Shown here: positions 1 through 17,947 of the stretch, piece after piece
Numbering within the stretch: the first letter of the stretch is position 1
Layout of the letters: each line of letters starts with the position of its first letter
Assembly (NCBI GenBank): GCA_010645155.1
Contig: CM021314.1
Coordinates: 9,198,822 to 9,262,821 of the forward strand
DNA length: 64,000 bases
DNA from: Tigriopus japonicus
Lineage: Eukaryota; Arthropoda; Copepoda; Harpacticoida; Harpacticidae
Direction: 5' to 3'
The notes under the pieces: generated by a model
Told to the model about the DNA's origin: nothing
Database searches by the model: none
Seen by the model: only the letters and a program-made list of their open reading frames with translations
Translations under genes and position numbers: made by a program

Positions 1-54
1 CATACATACATACATACATACATACATACATACATACATACATACATACATACA
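1..54. repeat. CATA tetranucleotide microsatellite
   Basis: The window opens inside an uninterrupted tandem array of the tetranucleotide CATA, about 13 units, and the array probably continues upstream. It ends at a unique sequence around position 55. Confidence 0.97.
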
Positions 55-270
55 GGGTAGCTACAATACATACGGAGGCTAGCTACAACTACTGGATTTG
101 AAGTATGCCGAAGTCTATTTGTTTTATCAATCTTATCAAAACAAAATCGTTTACTTGAATGAAGTTCGATTTATAAAAAAAACCCACAGCTCAACGTCTG
201 AGGAGTGTCTTCCATGTTTTATGATTTCCTTGCATTACCGTATTTTCTTCAAGACATAATGGACCGAAAG

Positions 271-540
271 TTTTTTTACATATTGCGAGGGAGGAGACTT
301 GATGTCATGGTTAGCGCACTTTCCTGTAATGAGAGAAGTCCCAGGTTCGACTCTCCTCCCCGATCTCTCCGTGAAACTTTTAGACGCTATTTTACACCCA
401 CAGACGGAGAATCAATCTGATACCGGCCAAGATATTGCCTATCGGAAAAACTGGATGTTGTGATGGCTGGCTTCGCTGGCCGGGCGAGATCAAACCTCTG
501 ACCTCAACACCCACAATCCAAAAAAAGAAAAAAGAAAATT
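271..540 (+). mobile_element. tRNA-derived SINE-like element
   Basis: An A-box-like sequence (TGGTTAGCGCACT, about 305-317) is followed by a B-box-like sequence (GGTTCGACTCT, about 344-354), the spacing of an internal RNA polymerase III promoter. About 160 bases of unrelated body and an A-rich tail near 518-538 follow. The head can pair GGGAGGA with TCCTCCC, but the T-stem does not pair, so this is a tRNA-derived retroposon rather than a working tRNA. No flanking duplication was established and the left boundary is approximate. Confidence 0.45.
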
Positions 541-2465
541 GACCCGATCTTAGTAAATCACGAATTTAAGAATATGTACCGGTTAAAGTGACTTTCAACA
601 AAAGAAAATGAACATCTTTGTGTGTACATTAAAAGCGTGTACACTATTTTTCGTTTGAAGTTTATATCTTGAATCAATCCTTTTCATTGAATGCAAAACT
701 TTCCTGTATGCAAAGCTCATAATCATCAGGTCTGAATTGATTCGAACTTTGTTAAAAACTTATCACTATTGCCTATTGCCGAGTTAAAGCCAACCAAAAG
801 CTTTTGCTTTTACAACATTTTCTTCCATAAAAACTGACTTACGAATATGCAATAGTATGCAATAGTCACGAAATTAAAGGTTCGAAGAAGTTCTTCAGAA
901 ATCGTAACACCAGTGGATGGATAAAACAACTTAAACAAGTATAGTGCCTTGTTCGCCAAAGCTACGTGCTTGCGAGAATGTGGGCATCCTATTGGGTCCT
1001 TTAACGAGCAGTTGACTGGGAGGTCACAGTTCATAAGACTGGGAGGTCACCTTAGTAATACAGCTCCAAATATTGCACCCTGACACACGTTTGACTTATT
1101 TTCGAACTTCTTAATGTATATTGGACAAGCAAGAACAAAAATTTTGCGTATTAAAGCTCAAAGGTTGCAAGTGTTTTTCATTTTGCTGGTTGCGCTTAAA
1201 GGACTCGTAAAGACCCTCAAAAGGACCCAGATGCCATGAGTTAGGGGTAATTTCAAGCTTAGTAATATTTTGCAAGAATGAACACATTTTCAGGGAGAAT
1301 ATATGACATTTTGTTTTTAAGTCTCTAGAGTTTTGAGATTAATCAATTCAAATTTCTCACTTGAGCTTGATTTACACCTGTATTTATATCGTAGTACTTG
1401 TCTCTTCCTGAGGATTTTTCATGCAAATGAAGGGCAAATTTCCTAAACCCATCTCAAAATATCCGAACTGGAAATTCCCCCTTGTTTTATGTGTGCAGTG
1501 TTTGATGAAAAAAAACTTAAAAGCAAGCCATTTCTCTACTTCTTGTACTCTCTTTGAAACTTTGTTTCATGTGGCATTGAGTAAAATGGAAGAGTTGTGA
1601 CGTGCTGCCTATCTGTTGTACTTTATTTTTGAAGAAGCTTCCTAACCCTTAAAATCGAAGTTTTTAAAAGTCGAATGATTGAACCACATATAGACATTTG
1701 AATCATTTATTTCATTTCCACCTTACTGCATTCCAAGCTATAAGCTATACAAGAAAATCCAATACACAGTATTGATAGGTAAATTTTGTATGAGTAACAC
1801 GTGGTTGCAATTGAGTGCACAAGAATTGGGATACATTAGGTATTTAGTTTGTCAGCAGTAAAGAAAAGTTAGACGACAATGGCTTTTATTACCACATTCA
1901 CTACGTTAAGAAGCTCCTAAAATGGGGGTTAGAGAAAAAATTGCAGCTTTTTTATGTTTGCTTAAAAAGTACTATGCCATATCTGATGATTATTCAAGAG
2001 ACATATATTTGCAAAAGCTCCATTCGAAATGTGTGAGTAAGAGAATAAGTGAGTGAGTGAGCGGGTGAGTGAGTGAGTCAGTGAATGAATGAATGATTAA
2101 GGACTTCAAAGACGGGAAAGAAACTTTGAGAAAGCTGACTGAGAGGGAGACATGGAACAACAAAACAACCAAGACGGAACAAGTCAAGAACGAAGGTACG
2201 TCAGTTGAAAACCACTAAGACCTTCGAACGACACGCATTACCATACAAAAACAGGATGAATATCTTCAGAAACATTCACTCATGCAACAATTACCGTAAT
2301 GGTGTGTTATAATCAAGTAGTAGTACATGGATAATGAACGTAAACATAGGTTCTATGATGGAATGACTTTCCACCTCTGCTTCAGCCGATTGGATCACGT
2401 CACCAAAATGTGACTTCCAACTCAAGCTAGGACTTGGAACAACAGGGTATCCCGTCGTTTGACAA
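541..2465. other. 3' flank of Regnase, no gene seen
   Basis: AT-rich DNA with no supported coding exon. It contains the tetranucleotide repeat at 2031-2095. On the minus strand an AATAAA (complement of 1886-1891) lies about 575 bases past the Regnase stop and could be its poly(A) signal; another lies near 1697. The short open frames here are repeat-driven or random. Confidence 0.5.
2031..2095. repeat. GTGA/GAAT tetranucleotide-rich tract
   Basis: Imperfect tandem GTGA units grade into GAAT units. On the minus strand the tract translates into a low-complexity Ser/Thr/His/Leu run, which explains a spurious 65-codon open frame there. Confidence 0.85.
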
Positions 2466-9929
<7,464 letters not shown>

Positions 9930-10888
9930 ACAGGAACCTCTCACCACAGGACGCGAACTTCAGCTGACGCGTAGCCCAATGAGGCCCTTAAAACGGTGCG
10001 GCTCTGCAGTGAATTTGAACGAAATTGCCAAAAAACGATAGAAATAGGTGTTTGATAGCAAACATCGCTTCAGAATATTGTTGCAGCATTAGATAGCGCT
10101 CCTTTTCCTACCATTCATTTTTATAATGCTGCTTTCTGTTCTCGGGAATTAGTCAAAACTGAGCTCCTTCAGACCAATATCTCGCACAAAATGGAGAATG
10201 GATCTCGAATAAATGCATATGTAACTTAAATATAATAATACCAACTTCAGACAACGAGTTCAGTTATACTTCGATCAAGTTTCATGAAGATTGGGCGTCT
10301 TTTTAGAAAACTGTGGCCATGTTATTAACAATGAAACTCACAGCCACAGTATCCACACTCTTCCCCATAAAAACATCATTTTTAGTCAGCATTTTATCGT
10401 CTGAAATCCTTGAAATCCATTAGATGCCAAATATCAACATTTTGATCAGCCAAACCGAGAGGAAGCACGAGATTAAACAATTTTTTTGTCAACTAATAGT
10501 TGAGTTGTTGATGATTCCCTCACACTGATTATTCATGCAGAATGCAGTGAAGAACAGATCACTCTCATGGAGCACTGTATTCTTCGCTTTGATGGTGTTG
10601 TTTGGTACTTATAATCTGAAACCATTGGTATTTCAGGATAAGTTGAATAGGGTTGATAATGAGTGGTGAACGTGATTTACCCAAGAGTGGGTTGCATTTA
10701 ATTATCTCTAAGAGACAGAAACACAAACTAGAATCATGTCTAGACAATTTGTTCACTGATTTAGTACAAAATATTGAATATTGAGTCCATAACACTTCCC
10801 TATCGTTCACTCCAGAGGGCCTCATTGGGCTCTCAAAAACAACAACAAACAGCTGTCTTCGCATCCTCTTCTGTAAGTATATCCATGG
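9930..10888. mobile_element. Unclassified ~1 kb element, copy 1 (5-bp duplication)
   Basis: The same sequence recurs at 21953-22943 with only about seven substitutions seen plus one 32-base length difference. The copy is bounded exactly by TGTAC on both sides (9925-9929 and 10889-10893). It begins ACAGGAACC and ends ATCCATGG, without inverted terminal repeats or a poly(A) tail, and contains AATAAA at 10208-10213. A solo LTR with non-canonical ends is the best guess because retroviral-type integrases give 4-6 bp duplications, but it lacks TG...CA ends. A minus-strand open frame shared by both copies is not recognised. Confidence 0.85.
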
Positions 10889-10981
10889 TGTACAGTACAA
10901 AGCAAGAGGAGATCCGAGAGTCCCCCTCACCGGCATAGGAGAATCAGATCATCCGGGATAGTAGCTGAGCAGCTTTGAGGT

Positions 10982-11271
10982 GTGGTGTGCAACGACAACC
11001 ACATTCTAGTGCCCTATCGTACCGGATATGTTTGGACGGAGCGGCTTCTTTGCCGGCCCTCCGAGAGCGAGCGTTCGTTAGTTAGAGCCTTAAAGAACAG
11101 CGATTGGCAATCGGAGGGAGTAAAAACCATCTTCACCGATCTGAAGGGCTCCACGACCTCTTGATTTGGCCATCCCTATGGGCTGCTTCTTGTTGTCAGT
11201 ACCAAGATGCAACGGCGGCTATTGAGACTCTCCTACATAGAGTAGATCCATATGAAGTAACTTGGGACTGA
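10982..11271 (+). pseudogene. Unrecognised coding-like fragment, possibly frameshifted
   Basis: A GC-richer patch next to copy 1 of the 5-bp-duplication element. One frame is open at 10982-11164 (for example VPYRTGYVWTERLLC). An overlapping frame continues to a stop at 11269-11271 (for example YQDATAAIETLLHRVDPYE). Both have protein-like composition, which would fit one decayed coding region with a frameshift. No family is recognised; it may be transposon remnant or chance. Confidence 0.2.
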
Positions 11272-11935
11272 CGGATCAACTAGCTTATGGACACACAGGG
11301 TAGGAGTGATCACAACCCAAATCCGGGATGAACTTCTCATATCGATGATGTTCATACCTACCCTCGATAATCAATAACCTTTGAAATGTCAACCATACCA
11401 AAAATAACCAAATACATGCGTTCATAACATATTTTGAAAATTTCAAGAAAACTAACGAAAGAGATCATTATGTCGAATGTACTTCGAAAAGGCGTTTTGC
11501 AAAATCAAGCATACTACTTGACTTCAAAGCACAGCAAAAATACGATTCGATCGACTTCAATTCGATGACAAAATTTCTCTGCGAGTCGGTCCAAAAAGTG
11601 CAAAGGAAACTCTAACAACAAAATCGGCCAAGAAACCCCTTTCCGACCTGAAAAAACGCACATGATGCATTTGCTACTCTGCTACAAGACCAAACCCACA
11701 TGATTGGACAACCAGGATTTGGATTTTGAAGCGCTCCCTTTGTTCTGAAACCAGGGTCGCGGAACAAAAACACATTTTGAATATCTTCCCTAAAATCAGT
11801 AAGTAGCCTAAGATTTGTTTCAAAATTTTCCAAGTAAAAAAAGATTTTGGTCAAGAATGGTGGAAAAATAGCTTTAGATTTTAGAAGACTGCAGAGGTTT
11901 GATGGTTCAAAGCAACCCTGCTATCGAGAGTTGAG

Positions 11936-12127
11936 TTGAAACCCGGAGCTAAAAAGCATTCAATCCGTGTACATGTAGATACATCTTCTACCAGGATCTG
12001 GCACTTCACACAAACAAAGTTTGATGAAAAGGACGTCCCAAACAGTTTGCCAAAACAGTGGATGATGAACCAGAGGCAACCATCCACTAGTGCCAACAGT
12101 AGTCCAAGCACTCCTCGGTCTAAGTAA
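11936..12127 (+). other. Small open frame, possible terminal exon
   Basis: An open frame with protein-like composition (IRVHVDTSSTRIWHFTQTKF) ends in a Ser/Pro-rich tail and TAA. There is no ATG at its 5' edge, so if real it is a 3' exon; an acceptor-like GACTGCAG lies at 11886-11893, but its frame does not connect cleanly. Not recognised. Confidence 0.2.
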
Positions 12128-12441
12128 CATTTCGTACATTTGTTAATTAAGAAAGGTTCCCAACGTACGTTTGAATGAAAAAGGAGATAGTAAAGGGCTA
12201 ATCACTATATTGGGACAAAACAATAACGTCAGAAATAATTCTGACGTGAGCAATTATTATCACAACCAATCACGACAAATTAATAGAAGGAAAACCGTAA
12301 GAAGAAAGAACGTTCAAGGCTTCAGATGTGGAAAAAAGAACGCAGCTAGACCAAAGAGGATCTATGTCATCCTGGTTCTAACTTTCCGGAAGTAAAGCCG
12401 GATTCTAACGTTTTTTTCGAAATCTCTCATCACTTGATCCT

Positions 12442-12990
12442 TCATGAAACTTTAAGGATGGTGAACATGTGACTACGATCGAATTGTTTTTCCCATCTTC
12501 CGCCCCTGCTCAGTCGGGCGTGTGAGAAGCCTTTATCCCCGCGAGGGTGCTGATGTCCCAAACCCGGATTAGGTTTGAACTCCCCTTTCAAGGAGCACTC
12601 ATTCACTTTTTTTCGTGGTCCCAAATTCTCTTTACAAGAGAAGACCAACGAGGAGGAGAGACGGATGATTCCACCGACTAAGACACATTTGCTACAACCA
12701 GGATCCAAGTTTTGACACGGACAGGCTTCTTTAGTGTAGCGCACACCGTCTAGCACTCTTTCCAAGATACCACAGAGAGCAGCTACGTGCATACAATCCA
12801 CCATGGCCAAATACATGCGTGGACAGTTACACACATGATGCACATGGTACACATCTAGCGCGGATGAACGTGAAAGAAGAAGACGCGTCGGGTCGAAGAG
12901 ACATAAGAAGTCCCCTTTTAATTCCGGGAGAAATTGACTTGCTTCAACAACTGCCTTCCTGAGATGTACGAGTAGCCCTAATGGATGGAT
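12442..12990 (-). other. Unrecognised cysteine-rich open frame, possible exon
   Basis: The frame stays open from just after a TAA at 12993-12991 to a stop at 12442. Its GC content is clearly above the flanks. A possible acceptor (ACATCTCAG, near 12961) precedes a stretch reading AVVEASQFLPELKGDFLCLF. This is followed by a Cys-rich part (EACPCQNLDPGCSKC). The composition is convincingly protein-like, but I do not recognise a family and cannot fix the exon ends. It could be an exon of an unknown gene or a decayed element. Confidence 0.3.
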
Positions 12991-12995
12991 TTAGT

Positions 12996-15388
12996 GAGAA
13001 AACGCGAGCGGTCTAATAATAATAGGTGGTCGGGCAAAACAAGAAATGATCCCTTCGATGAGTGGTTTCAAATCCGTTACCGGTGCAATCGATTAGGAAA
13101 CTAAAGAGGCTTCTATGGATGCAAATGCCGGGAAATGGCAATTTAAAATGGATATTTTGAAGCTTAGTTAAATGCACCGTAAACCAAACATCCGTTTCAC
13201 ATCCTGGATGTCAAGATTGAAAAAAATGATGAAAAAAAATCTCTCAAGAGCTCCTCTGATGTTTGATTTTATACCCTTACTTTCGGTGAGGAATACGTAG
13301 GAGTTGTTGCTTTTGTAACTTTGAAGTTAGGAGCATTTGAAGTTCCATCGAATGGTTGTATTTATTTTTTCAATATCTCCCTAATTAAACCCCACACGTG
13401 GGCTTCAAGTCGATTTTTAGTGGACCTTTCGCTCTGTGGGCTCCAAATTATGGGCCTTTGTAGCCATTGGCTAGTTTGTAAACTAAAATGGAGAAATACT
13501 CCCCATTCTTCTGGGACCAATAATATCATTGATTTTAGCCCAGTTGTCATAATTCAGTTTTGATTAGGTCTGATCATACATGAGTAAAAGCACTCAAAGA
13601 AAATATTTATGTTGGACCTACTTTAGGACAGAACATGTTAGGGACAAGAGAGCGCGAAAAACGTGGACTAAGATTGAAAATGAGAGACAGCAGACGTCCA
13701 AGACCCAATATGGCCAACTCGAGACTTTTTAGGTATCGCTTTCAACTTCAAATTGGTTCTTCAGTTTTCGTTGCAGAGTGGCAACGAATAAACTAATGAA
13801 CCGAACCGGCTAGAACCCCCTTCCTTTATCAAAACCCTCCAAAGGAATTACATAGGTTCCATTGATATTAAATTACTTCTTTGACAAACCTCATAGAGAC
13901 TCAATTGCTCATACTGTCAGTAACAAACGAAGCAGTTGGTTGTGCTGAGCTACTCGGCCCTTTTAGAAGAATCCAAGTCATTTCAATTATCTATATTTTA
14001 CGTTTAGATTCCTTTGCTCCATCTTGGTTGATAATATGCTAAGCTATTAGCTAAGCAATGAGACAGACACATATTGATACAAATCCTTGGAATTCACTGA
14101 ATAAACTGGCATCGTTAAAATATGTTTTGAATCAATATCAGGTCGTATTTTCTGCAGTAACACAAGGCTTTGGGTAAACACCTTTTTATTCTATGACCCG
14201 GAACATATTTTTTTCATATTATTGCTCCAGTCAAGGTATCTAAACGTGAAATTTAGATCGTGTCCACGGGCCTGGACTCTTTGAATGGACGATGAAATGG
14301 AAATAACTAGTGCACTCTATTTCATTTTTGGACAAATTATCGATACTAATGCCTCAAATTTGATCAAAACTGATAATACTGATGATGACTGTTGCCAACA
14401 TCAAATACATCTTGGGGAAGTGCGAGCTTTTACCGCATGAAATCCACTAGATGGCGCACTTTATGACCGTAATCCAATTACTTGGATTTGCCAAAATGGT
14501 CTGAGCTAGAGCTCTTCGGCATTTTATTAATTTTGTGTTACTTTCTGGGCATTTTTGGCCATTTTTTCTTTTCATGTATTTGTTTTGCTCTTTTTGTCAT
14601 GCTACTTGCAACACTTAGTCATTTACAGGGTGACTAGTGTTGAATGATCGAGAATGAACAAAATAGAAATGTTCATACGATTGAGGCCTGGAGATGAACA
14701 AGGTCATTCATCCTTAGCCCAAAAAATAGAAAAGACGTCTTCAAATTTTGGACAATCCGTGCTCATGAGAAGGAGTCCAATCTTGTTAAAACGGTGGGGA
14801 AGTTCAGAGCCCATTTTCGCACATTTAAAATTGCCTTATAAAAACTTGCAGCTAACAAAATATTGCCACAGAAGAATACACGCAACATTTTGCTTAACAA
14901 AAGTTGTGAAACGAAAAGATATAGCGCACAAAAGGCAGAAACATTCCCTGTCTCAATTTAGACGGGACACCCTGCAACTAGGTATCTTCGTACACTTACT
15001 TCAAAAAAGCAATACATGCATCCAGTTTGTCAAACATGTCAGAAAACGCATTTTTTATAATAAAAAATTTCGTATGAATAGAGCTCGAGTTAAATTGAGG
15101 TTGAAGTAAAAAAGTACTAAACACTAATTATGATTCGGATACTTTTACTTGAACAAAAACTGATTTCAAAAAGTAATCACATTGATGTACTTTTTGGGAC
15201 GTCCTCACATACAATGACATTGTGACTGAATAGACTCCAAATATGAAGGAAAATCAAATTTAAGATCTAACTGTAATTTTGGCCAGTTGAGGAATAAAAT
15301 TCTCTATTATTACAGGATTACAAAAAATATTAATCATACCGAAAAATGTAATCAACTTCATTAATGGCTTTATAAAAAGTATTATCAC
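12996..15388. other. AT-rich intergenic DNA
   Basis: No supported gene. A 151-codon plus-strand frame at 14654-15109 has no recognisable domain. CAGGGTG near 14627 and CACCCTG near 14970 could be ends of a decayed element, but no target duplication supports this. Confidence 0.4.
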
Positions 15389-15953
15389 TAGGGCCCGGAA
15401 AAATATTTGCAATAAAGTATCAAAATATCAACATATATATTTTATTCAAAATCCCTTATATTTGCTAAATATTTCAAAAAAGCCGGATATTTATGAAGTA
15501 TTTTTTGACAACGCCATTATTTGATATTTTTGTCTGTGTGCACCGATTTTCAATTTTATTTTGGTGAATGTAATGCATTTGCCCGTGGATGGAGGCATAC
15601 TTGACATGTAATTGAAATACAATTGCCAATTTGCCTCAATAGATGGTGCAGTTTTTTCGTGTTTGACAGTAGTTTTGGTTGTGAATGTCTAATCTCAATA
15701 CAAATGCTATTTTGTAGATTTTTTGTATTTTGGGTTCATTTTGGATAAGCCCTCTTGAGCATTGGTCATGCATTTTTTTCCTCAATTTTGCCTGAAATAT
15801 TTCCTCTGACTCAAATATTCGAGAAAATATTTATTCTTTTTCTTGAAACAATATTTAAAAAATCCAAAAAATTAAAAATATTTAAAAAATCGAGGAAAAA
15901 CGGAGAAATATTTTTAAATATTTCATATTTAAAAAAGTTATTTCCGGGCCCTA
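15389..15953 (+). mobile_element. hAT-like MITE, TAGGGCCCGG family, copy 1
   Basis: The ends are TAGGGCCCGG and its complement CCGGGCCCTA. Flanks ATTATCAC and GTTTTCAC match at six of eight positions, compatible with an aged 8-bp hAT duplication. The interior is AT-rich with many AATATTT motifs. Related copies lie at 45320-45834 (opposite orientation) and 62603-63140. It encodes nothing. Confidence 0.8.
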
Positions 15954-16987
15954 GTTTTCACTAATGGCCTACATATGGGTGAACCAGTGGATGAAAATAA
16001 AGTCAAATGCCAAAACATGATCTACCCAGGACCTCGTAAAAGAAATACTGAGGAGTCGTTTTTTGATCTACAAACCAATTTGCATTGACAGATCGACATG
16101 CTCTTCTTCAACATAAAATTGGCCCAGATTTTAGAAAAGCTTCTTATAAAAATGAGTCACAATTCACAAGCAAAAAATTGGGTCAGGGCTCATATCTTCA
16201 GTACCTTCTGATTTGATTTTTAGACAAATACTGTAATCACTCAGAAAACGCAAGGTAAATAACTTTGAGGCTACTGATAAGTAAAATTCCCGAACGATGT
16301 CACGGGTTTCTCATCTTTTCTGATATAACCTGAGTTTATTCATTGCACTTCAACCAACCCGAAGGCTCGAAAGCAAATTTCCTCATTGAAAGTTTACACA
16401 GTCAAGCTGAGGTTTGAAAAATATCCAAATTTAGCTAATCAAAATTGCTGAGAAGTAAAACAAACAAGTGCAATAGTATAAATTTGGGTGCAGGAATTAA
16501 TAAGCTCTTGATAAATCTAGGCTTCTTCGCTGAAGGAAACCAACAATGACAATACATACTCATTGAAAAAACAGCATTCTGCCATAGATGACTGTAAATA
16601 GAGGACTGTAAACTTGAGACCGCTCCTCATTTCACCGTTTACGTTAGTAGGGAAGTCTTTCCCAAGCACGGTGGATTGCTTAGCTCTCATTGATGAAATG
16701 CCAAGATTTTAGATACGTTTTTCAACGTTAAAGTGTCAAAATGAACAACTTTCATTAAACCAATTATCATATGTTAGGTTAAATAAAATAATTAAATCCA
16801 TAAAATAATTGCTAACATTTCCAAAACTAAAGTGTTAGCTATCAAAAGAGGCTATATATTGGCATAGACATAGCATTTTACCCATAAATCTCGAGCAGAT
16901 GTTCAGCCATATTAGTTTAATGAAATCTCAAATGATATTCTTTATTCATATGAAGACATATATTGTAAAATCTTTAATATTTCAGAT
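15954..16987. other. AT-rich intergenic DNA
   Basis: Nothing supported on either strand: no exon-like frame, inverted repeat or tandem array. Confidence 0.4.
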
Positions 16988-17121
16988 TGTTCTGTTGGTT
17001 CATGGCCACGCGAATATATCAAACCCGGATCGTACTTCCATGCGTCTTTATTCGATGCCAACTCGACAACAGCTGCCCAGGTCATGAGATAAAAGTGCGT
17101 CTACGGAATACTATCATAACA
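16988..17121 (-). mobile_element. Copia-type 3' LTR
   Basis: A 134-bp segment begins TGTT and ends AACA in both orientations. On the minus strand it is immediately preceded by a polypurine tract (GAGGGGGGA, complement of 17122-17130), and it contains AATAAA (complement of 17047-17052). This is the arrangement of an internal region, polypurine tract and 3' LTR. Short LTRs of this size occur in some crustacean copia lineages. The 5' LTR is not seen; most of the element would fall in the N gap. Confidence 0.7.
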
Positions 17122-17155
17122 TCCCCCCTCAAGATTGACATGTTCATCATGGAAA

Positions 17156-17302
17156 TCATATCTGATACTTCTTTCTAATTCTTGAACTTCTTCGGAGCTT
17201 GGGTTCTTCTTCCCCCTCTACGGTCGTTTCTTTTTGAATCTCCTGTTCTTCCACTTTACTTTCTAAGTTGGACGGAATTGGACGAATGAAACGTCGGTTG
17301 AG
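17156..17302 (-). pseudogene. Copia polyprotein fragment next to the LTR
   Basis: On the minus strand an open frame enters from the N gap and ends in TGA at 17158-17156. It is Glu-rich and carries LRRSSRIRKKYQI, resembling the basic RRSSRIRKKP motif between integrase and reverse transcriptase in Ty1/copia polyproteins. Its closeness to the polypurine tract suggests that the reverse transcriptase and RNase H part has been deleted, unless assembly around the gap is wrong. Confidence 0.5.
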
Positions 17303-17947
17303 NNNNNNNNNNNNNNNNNNNNNNNNNNNNNNNNNNNNNNNNNNNNNNNNNNNNNNNNNNNNNNNNNNNNNNNNNNNNNNNNNNNNNNNNNNNNNNNNNN
17401 NNNNNNNNNNNNNNNNNNNNNNNNNNNNNNNNNNNNNNNNNNNNNNNNNNNNNNNNNNNNNNNNNNNNNNNNNNNNNNNNNNNNNNNNNNNNNNNNNNNN
17501 NNNNNNNNNNNNNNNNNNNNNNNNNNNNNNNNNNNNNNNNNNNNNNNNNNNNNNNNNNNNNNNNNNNNNNNNNNNNNNNNNNNNNNNNNNNNNNNNNNNN
17601 NNNNNNNNNNNNNNNNNNNNNNNNNNNNNNNNNNNNNNNNNNNNNNNNNNNNNNNNNNNNNNNNNNNNNNNNNNNNNNNNNNNNNNNNNNNNNNNNNNNN
17701 NNNNNNNNNNNNNNNNNNNNNNNNNNNNNNNNNNNNNNNNNNNNNNNNNNNNNNNNNNNNNNNNNNNNNNNNNNNNNNNNNNNNNNNNNNNNNNNNNNNN
17801 NNNNNNNNNNNNNNNNNNNNNNNNNNNNNNNNNNNNNNNNNNNNNNNNNNNNNNNNNNNNNNNNNNNNNNNNNNNNNNNNNNNNNNNNNNNNNNNNNNNN
17901 NNNNNNNNNNNNNNNNNNNNNNNNNNNNNNNNNNNNNNNNNNNNNNN
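17303..17947. other. Assembly gap (645 N)
   Basis: A run of unknown bases. The open frame that appears to cross it is an artefact. It begins within a copia-like coding fragment, so the hidden sequence is probably retrotransposon. Confidence 1.

Noticed and set aside
14654..15109. 151-codon plus-strand frame
   Set aside because: No recognised domain, basic and low-information composition, no splice or promoter context; the possible CAGGGTG ends lack a target duplication.
15389..15953. Mariner-type MITE with TA duplication
   Set aside because: TA flanks the palindrome, but treating TA as part of the ends gives 8-bp duplications at all three copies (exact at one), which fits hAT better.
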